A stretch of DNA of 11,036 nucleotides from Bacteroidales bacterium (lineage in GTDB: Bacteria > Bacteroidota > Bacteroidia > Bacteroidales > Bacteroidaceae): the NCBI GenBank assembly GCA_004555245.1, contig SFIS01000117.1, positions 1 to 11,036 of the forward strand. The letters run 5' to 3'. A model generated the notes under the pieces. That model saw only the letters and a program-made list of their open reading frames with translations, searched no databases and had not been told where the DNA came from. Below are positions 7,614-11,036 of this stretch, one piece after another; the stretch's first letter is position 1; each line of letters opens with the position of its first letter. Position numbers and translations under genes: made by a program.

Positions 7614-10373
7614 ATGATGAAGTCCATAGGAAAGGATGAACACGGAAACGACATCAAGGTACGCGACAGCGAGGGCATACAGCTCGCCAACGCCAAGATT
7701 GACGAAATCCGTAACGGGTTCTCGGAATGGCTGGAAGAGCAGTCGCCGCAGTTCAAGGAACGGCTGACGACGATGTACAACCGCAAGTTCAACTGTTTCG
7801 TGCGCCCGAAATATGACGGCTCACACCAGACCTTTCCGGACCTCAACCTCAAAGGGCTGGCAAGCAGGGGTATCAAGAGCGTCTATCCGTCGCAGATGGA
7901 TTGCGTCTGGATGCTCAAACAGAACGGCGGTGGCATCTGCGACCACGAAGTCGGTACAGGCAAGACGCTGATAATGTGCATTGCAGCGCATGAGATGAAG
8001 CGTCTGAACTTGGCGCACAAACCGATGATTATCGGGCTGAAAGCCAATGTCGCGGAGATTGCCGCCACCTATCAGGCGGCATACCCGAACGCGCGGATTC
8101 TCTATGCCTCGGAGAAGGACTTTTCGACCGCCAACCGCGTGCGTTTCTTCAACAACATCAAGAACAACGACTATGATTGCGTCATCATGTCGCACGACCA
8201 GTTCGGCAAGATTCCGCAGTCGCCGGAGTTGCAGCAGCGCATCCTGCAAGCGGAGCTTGACACGGTGGAGGAAAACCTCGAAGTCTTGCGGCAGCAGGGC
8301 AAGAACGTATCGAGGGCGATGCTGAAAGGTCTGGAAAAGCGCAAGCACAACCTTGAAGCGAAGCTGGAGAAGGTGGAACACGCCATCAAGTCGCGCACGG
8401 ACGACGTGGTGGACTTCAAGCAGATGGGCATCGACCATATTTTTATTGACGAATCGCATCAATTTAAGAACTTGACTTTCAACACGCGGCATGACCGTGT
8501 GGCTGGTTTGGGCAACTCGGAAGGAAGCCAGAAAGCCCTGAATATGCTTTTTGCCATCCGCACCATACAAGAGCGCACGGGTAAGGACTTGGGGGCGACG
8601 TTCCTATCCGGCACGACCATCAGCAACTCGCTGACGGAACTGTACCTGCTCTTCAAGTACCTGCGCCCGAAGGAACTGGAACGGCAGGATATCCGGTGCT
8701 TTGACGCATGGGCGGCTATCTTCGCCAAGAAGACGACCGATTTCGAGTTCAACGTGACGAACAACGTGGTGCAGAAGGAGCGTTTCCGCTACTTCATCAA
8801 AGTGCCGGAGCTTGCCGCCTTCTACAACGAGATAACCGACTACCGCACGGCAGAGGATGTGGGTGTGGATCGTCCGCACAAGAACGAGATACTGCACCAT
8901 ATACCGCCCACGCCGGAGCAGGAGGACTTCATTCAAAAACTGATGCAGTTCGCCAAGACGGGCGACGCCACGCTGCTCGGTAGACCGCCCCTGTCGGAAA
9001 CGGAAGAGAAGGCAAAGATGCTGATCGCCACCGATTACGCACGGAAGATGGCTCTCGATATGCGCATGATAGACCCGAACTACGAAGACCACCCCGACAA
9101 CAAGGCTTCCCACTGTGCCAAGACGATTGCGGAGTATTACCATAAATACGACGCGCAGAAAGGCACGCAGTTCGTGTTCTCGGATCTGGGGACGTACCAG
9201 CCGGGCGACGGGTGGAACGTGTACAGTGAGATAAAGCGGAAGCTGACGGAGGACTACGGCATACCGGCAAGCGAGGTGCGCTTCATTCAGGAGTGCAAGA
9301 CCGACAAGGCGCGCAAGGCGGTGATAGACGCCATGAACGCCGGAACGGTGCGCGTGCTGTTCGGTTCCACCTCCATGCTCGGAACGGGCGTGAATGCGCA
9401 AAAAAGGTGTGTCGCCATCCATCATTTGGATACGCCTTGGCGACCGTCCGACCTGCAACAGCGTGACGGACGGGGAGTCAGGGCAGGCAACGAGATTGCC
9501 AAGCATTTTGCCGGGAACAATGTGGATGTCATCATCTACGCGGTGGAAAAGTCGCTGGACAGCTACAAGTTCAACCTGCTGCACTGCAAGCAGACGTTCA
9601 TCTCGCAGCTTAAAAGCGGGGCGATGGGCGCGCGTACCATCGACGAGGGGGCGATGGACGAGAAATCGGGCATGAATTTCTCGGAGTACATGGCGTTGCT
9701 CTCCGGCAATACCGACCTTTTGGACAAGGCGAAACTGGAGAAGCGTATCGCATCGCTTGAAGGGGAACGCAAGTCGTTCAACAAGGGCAAGCGCGATTCG
9801 GAGTTCAAGCTGGAAGCCAAGACGGGGGAACTGCGTAACAACACGGCTGTCATCGAAGCCATGACGGAAGATTGGAACCGCTTTCTTTCCGTTGTGCAGA
9901 CGGACAAGGAGGGCAACCGCCTGAATGCGGTCAAGGTGGACGGCGTGGATTCTACCGATGAAAAGGTTATCGGAAAGCGTTTGCAGGAGATAGCCAAGAA
10001 CGCCACTACGGGCGGGCTGTACAAGCCTGTCGGGGAACTTTACGGCTTTCCGATAAAGGTGGTAAGCGAGAGGATACTCAAAGAGGGATTGGAGTTCACC
10101 GACAACCGCTTCGTGGTCGAGGGGAACTACAAGTACACCTACAACAACGGGCATATGGCGATGGCTGACCCGTTGGCCGCCGCCCGCAACTTCCTCAACG
10201 CGATGGAGAGGATACCCTCCATCATCGACCAGTACAAGGCGAAGAACGAGGTGCTGGAGATGGAGATACCGCAGTTACAGGAGATAGCGGGTAAGGTGTG
10301 GAAGAAGGAGGACGAGCTGAAGCAGTTGAAGTCCGCAGTCCGGCGGATAGTATCGTTGCCAACCATGTCATAA
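7614..10373 (+). CDS. SF2 (SNF2/DEAD-like) helicase half of an ICE methylase/helicase protein, altered C-terminus
   Basis: The 919-codon ORF carries a complete SF2 helicase core. Walker A is GTGKT with K117 (DHEVGTGKTLIM), motif II is D279-E-S-H, motif III-like is FLSGTTISNS (about 331-340), a motif V-like stretch is GSTSMLGTGVNAQ (about 583-596) and motif VI is Q615-Q-R-D-G-R-G-V-R623. A coiled coil (about 210-265) is inserted before motif II, and another charged helical region follows at about 700-760. The nominal start (ATG ATG at 7614) has no Shine-Dalgarno sequence, and the same frame reads LHNTCPD before it, so it is probably the downstream part of a split gene rather than an independent one. 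The last residues (SAVRRIVSLPTMS) look frameshifted: the expected ending runs in another frame to 10432. All helicase motifs are intact. Substrate and partners are unknown; it likely acts on double-stranded DNA in the cytoplasm. Confidence 0.85.
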   Translation: MMKSIGKDEHGNDIKVRDSEGIQLANAKIDEIRNGFSEWLEEQSPQFKERLTTMYNRKFNCFVRPKYDGSHQTFPDLNLKGLASRGIKSVYPSQMDCVWMLKQNGGGICDHEVGTGKTLIMCIAAHEMKRLNLAHKPMIIGLKANVAEIAATYQAAYPNARILYASEKDFSTANRVRFFNNIKNNDYDCVIMSHDQFGKIPQSPELQQRILQAELDTVEENLEVLRQQGKNVSRAMLKGLEKRKHNLEAKLEKVEHAIKSRTDDVVDFKQMGIDHIFIDESHQFKNLTFNTRHDRVAGLGNSEGSQKALNMLFAIRTIQERTGKDLGATFLSGTTISNSLTELYLLFKYLRPKELERQDIRCFDAWAAIFAKKTTDFEFNVTNNVVQKERFRYFIKVPELAAFYNEITDYRTAEDVGVDRPHKNEILHHIPPTPEQEDFIQKLMQFAKTGDATLLGRPPLSETEEKAKMLIATDYARKMALDMRMIDPNYEDHPDNKASHCAKTIAEYYHKYDAQKGTQFVFSDLGTYQPGDGWNVYSEIKRKLTEDYGIPASEVRFIQECKTDKARKAVIDAMNAGTVRVLFGSTSMLGTGVNAQKRCVAIHHLDTPWRPSDLQQRDGRGVRAGNEIAKHFAGNNVDVIIYAVEKSLDSYKFNLLHCKQTFISQLKSGAMGARTIDEGAMDEKSGMNFSEYMALLSGNTDLLDKAKLEKRIASLEGERKSFNKGKRDSEFKLEAKTGELRNNTAVIEAMTEDWNRFLSVVQTDKEGNRLNAVKVDGVDSTDEKVIGKRLQEIAKNATTGGLYKPVGELYGFPIKVVSERILKEGLEFTDNRFVVEGNYKYTYNNGHMAMADPLAAARNFLNAMERIPSIIDQYKAKNEVLEMEIPQLQEIAGKVWKKEDELKQLKSAVRRIVSLPTMS

Positions 10374-10432
10374 TCGGGCGTCCGGGACTGTATGCCAAGG
10401 AGGAAACCCGGTCCAAAGGATTGAAAATATAA
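10331..10432 (+). other. Out-of-frame remnant of the helicase native C-terminus
   Basis: In the frame starting at 10331 the DNA reads VRSPADSIVANHVIIGRPGL, then YAKEETRSKGLKI and a TAA at 10430-10432. This is the C-terminal signature I associate with the ICE methylase/helicase family, directly continuing the gene but out of phase with the ORF that stops at 10373. The junction is near AAGTCCGCAGTCC (10329-10341). An internal deletion of a linker is the likeliest cause. Confidence 0.6.
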
Positions 10433-10455
10433 CCTAAGGAATTTTATCTGAAGTA

Positions 10456-10559
10456 TTAATAAGGGCTATCCCAAAAGGTCTAAAAGTAAATTTTATCCTT
10501 TCTGCAAGTATCTATAGGATGGCAACTGCATTTTTTTCTTTTTGGGCAGCCCTTATTAA
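10456..10559. repeat. MITE-like inverted-repeat element (104 bp)
   Basis: A perfect 12-bp inverted repeat, TTAATAAGGGCT (10456-10467) and AGCCCTTATTAA (10548-10559), continues imperfectly inward to about 22 bp (ATCCCAAAAGG versus the complement of the CTTTTTGGGC side). If the outer TTAA on each side is a 4-bp target duplication, the element is TAAGGGCT...AGCCCTTA. The GGGCT(A/G)(T)CCCAAAA ends resemble terminal repeats of Bacteroidales insertion sequences. It encodes nothing. Alternatively it is a long-loop stem acting as a terminator behind the helicase gene. Confidence 0.45.
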
Positions 10560-10636
10560 AATTTATTCTTATTTTAGGTTATATACATTCATGTCCATTT
10601 ATGTAAAAAATTCCTGCTGACCTTGTTTATGTCTTG

Positions 10637-10842
10637 TCAGTCACCATTTGCAAAACCATATTTGACCCTCAAAGAGGCTGAATTTGATAAGTAACTTGCT
10701 ACATACTCATAATAAGGAGCTAAATAGAACACGAATGGGAAATACACAAATGCTAAACTAAAGAAGATATTGGCCAAAATAAACGCTATACCGAGAGAGA
10801 AACTTGATTTTTCAACTTCCTAAAACGGTGTTGTTCAAACAT
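10637..10842 (-). pseudogene. Degenerate small membrane-protein gene, frameshifted at a (TC)4 tract
   Basis: On the minus strand an ATG at 10842 opens MFEQHRFRKLKNQVSLSV and stops at once. In a second frame the DNA reads a strongly hydrophobic, protein-like stretch (GIAFILANIFFSLAFVYFPF, then VFYLAPYYEYVASYLSNSAS) ending FANGD-stop at 10637. The two frames meet at a TC dinucleotide tract (minus-strand TCTCTCTC, + strand 10793-10800). Removing one TC unit joins them into a 67-residue protein with a basic N-terminus followed by one or two membrane segments, the usual topology of a membrane protein N-terminal region. I do not recognise the family. No minus-strand promoter of the Bacteroides type is visible. 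It could be a remnant of a truncated gene or chance in AT-rich DNA. Confidence 0.4.
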
Positions 10843-10924
10843 TTCTACTTATTTGTACTTGCCAGTTGAACCTACGCTTCCCTAATAAAATGTCTATGGT
10901 AAAAAGTTAAAAAATCCTCCCACT

Positions 10925-10955
10925 TTTGTTAGATATATTTTTTTGTGTAATTTTG
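10925..10955 (+). promoter_or_regulatory. Bacteroides-type promoter, predicted for tetQ operon
   Basis: The -33 element TTTG (10925-10928) and the -7 element TAATTTTG (10948-10955), fitting TAnnTTTG, are separated by 19 bp, the preferred spacing for the Bacteroides primary sigma factor. This is the only full match I found in the AT-rich end. Transcription would begin at about 10960 and run rightward out of the window, into what I infer to be the tetQ-rteA-rteB operon. Confidence 0.75.
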
Positions 10956-10963
10956 TAATCGTT

Positions 10964-10975
10964 ATGCGGCAGTAA
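10964..10975 (+). CDS. Three-codon leader peptide ORF (Met-Arg-Gln), tetQ attenuator
   Basis: ATG CGG CAG TAA lies a few bases after the predicted transcription start. Published work on CTnDOT describes translational attenuation of tetQ involving a leader peptide of only about three residues, which fits this ORF. The mechanism as understood is that ribosome behaviour on the leader under tetracycline alters RNA folding so that the tetQ ribosome binding site becomes available. There is essentially no room for a Shine-Dalgarno sequence between transcription start and ATG, so initiation would be leaderless-like. A second ATG at 11019 is in the hairpin. Confidence 0.5.
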   Translation: MRQ

Positions 10976-11004
10976 TAATATACATATTAATACGAGTTAG
11001 TAAT

Positions 11005-11032
11005 CCTGTAGTTCTCATATGCTACGAGGAGG
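11005..11032 (+). promoter_or_regulatory. Hairpin overlapping the predicted tetQ Shine-Dalgarno sequence
   Basis: CCTGTAG (11005-11011) can pair with CTAC-g-AGG (11022-11029, one bulged G) across a 10-nt loop. The 3' arm overlaps the strong AGGAGG at 11027-11032, so the fold would partly hide the ribosome binding site. This is the arrangement expected for translational attenuation of tetQ. The window ends 4 nt after the Shine-Dalgarno sequence, so the start codon it serves is not seen. Confidence 0.5.
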
Positions 11033-11036
11033 TATT

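Larger units (their letters stand above)
10433..11036. other. AT-rich tetQ-upstream region without an intact gene
   Basis: Base composition changes abruptly after the helicase gene. As an example, bases 10441-10500 are 16/60 G+C, whereas 9301-9360 are 40/60. The segment contains a 104-bp inverted-repeat element, a broken minus-strand ORF, one clear Bacteroides promoter and a structured leader, described separately. I recognise the stretch as similar to the DNA preceding tetQ in CTnDOT-type elements; tetQ itself is not in the window, so this rests on recall plus the promoter and leader features. Confidence 0.65.

Noticed and set aside
8604..10154. 516-codon minus-strand ORF
   Set aside because: Shadow opposite the helicase core motifs.
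10629..10694. 21-codon + strand ORF MSCQSPFAKPYLTLKEAEFDK, part of it reminiscent of excisionase helix-turn-helix starts (YLTLKEA)
   Set aside because: Too short to judge, lacks a Shine-Dalgarno sequence and overlaps the more protein-like minus-strand reading; probably chance similarity.
1..11036. CRISPR array, tRNA or rRNA genes
   Set aside because: No regularly spaced direct repeats and no tRNA- or rRNA-like sequences were seen.

Overview
The window is a stretch of a Bacteroidales integrative and conjugative element (ICE) of the CTnDOT / CTn341 type. It holds the downstream part of the excision operon, a large DNA-processing block, and the non-coding approach to a tetracycline-resistance gene (tetQ) that would begin just past the right edge. 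The assignment rests on gene order (two small helix-turn-helix proteins, a DUF4099/DUF3945 protein, a type IA topoisomerase, a DUF1896 protein, then an N6-methylase/helicase), on the Bacteroides-type promoter (TTTG, 19 bp, TAnnTTTG) at the right end, and on a leader that looks like the tetQ attenuator. The host is most likely Bacteroides, Parabacteroides or a relative.

Layout, all main genes on the + strand. Positions 2-571: the C-terminal part of an Xis2c-like protein and a complete Xis2d-like protein. Positions 591-2119: an orf3-like DUF4099/DUF3945 protein whose start is cut off by an apparent 1-nt loss in a C run. Positions 2179-4254: a topoisomerase III (Exc) with a scrambled C-terminus. 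Positions 4304-4336: a strong intrinsic terminator. Positions 4390-4842: a DUF1896 protein, overlapping by 11 nt the methylase-like ORF 4832-7600. A helicase-like ORF follows at 7614-10373. These last two look like one original protein of roughly 1,900 residues split by a small frame-breaking deletion, and the helicase end looks damaged in the same way, with its old C-terminus readable in another frame to 10432.

Positions 10433-11036 are sharply AT-rich and carry no intact gene. They contain a 104-bp inverted-repeat (MITE-like) element, a degenerate minus-strand membrane-protein ORF, the predicted tetQ promoter, a three-codon leader ORF (M-R-Q), and a hairpin overlapping a strong Shine-Dalgarno sequence at the very end.

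Working together: in CTnDOT the Xis2c, Xis2d and Exc proteins are the excision module and also help switch on transfer genes, while the tetQ operon supplies tetracycline-responsive control. The methylase/helicase is of unknown role, and protection of the element's DNA (DarB-like) is a hypothesis. The most striking feature is that four coding regions in one ICE segment each show an apparent frame lesion near an end or domain junction. This could be a decaying element, natural tail variation or an assembly problem. The sequence alone cannot decide, and the three claimed deletions rely on my memory of how intact homologues read.
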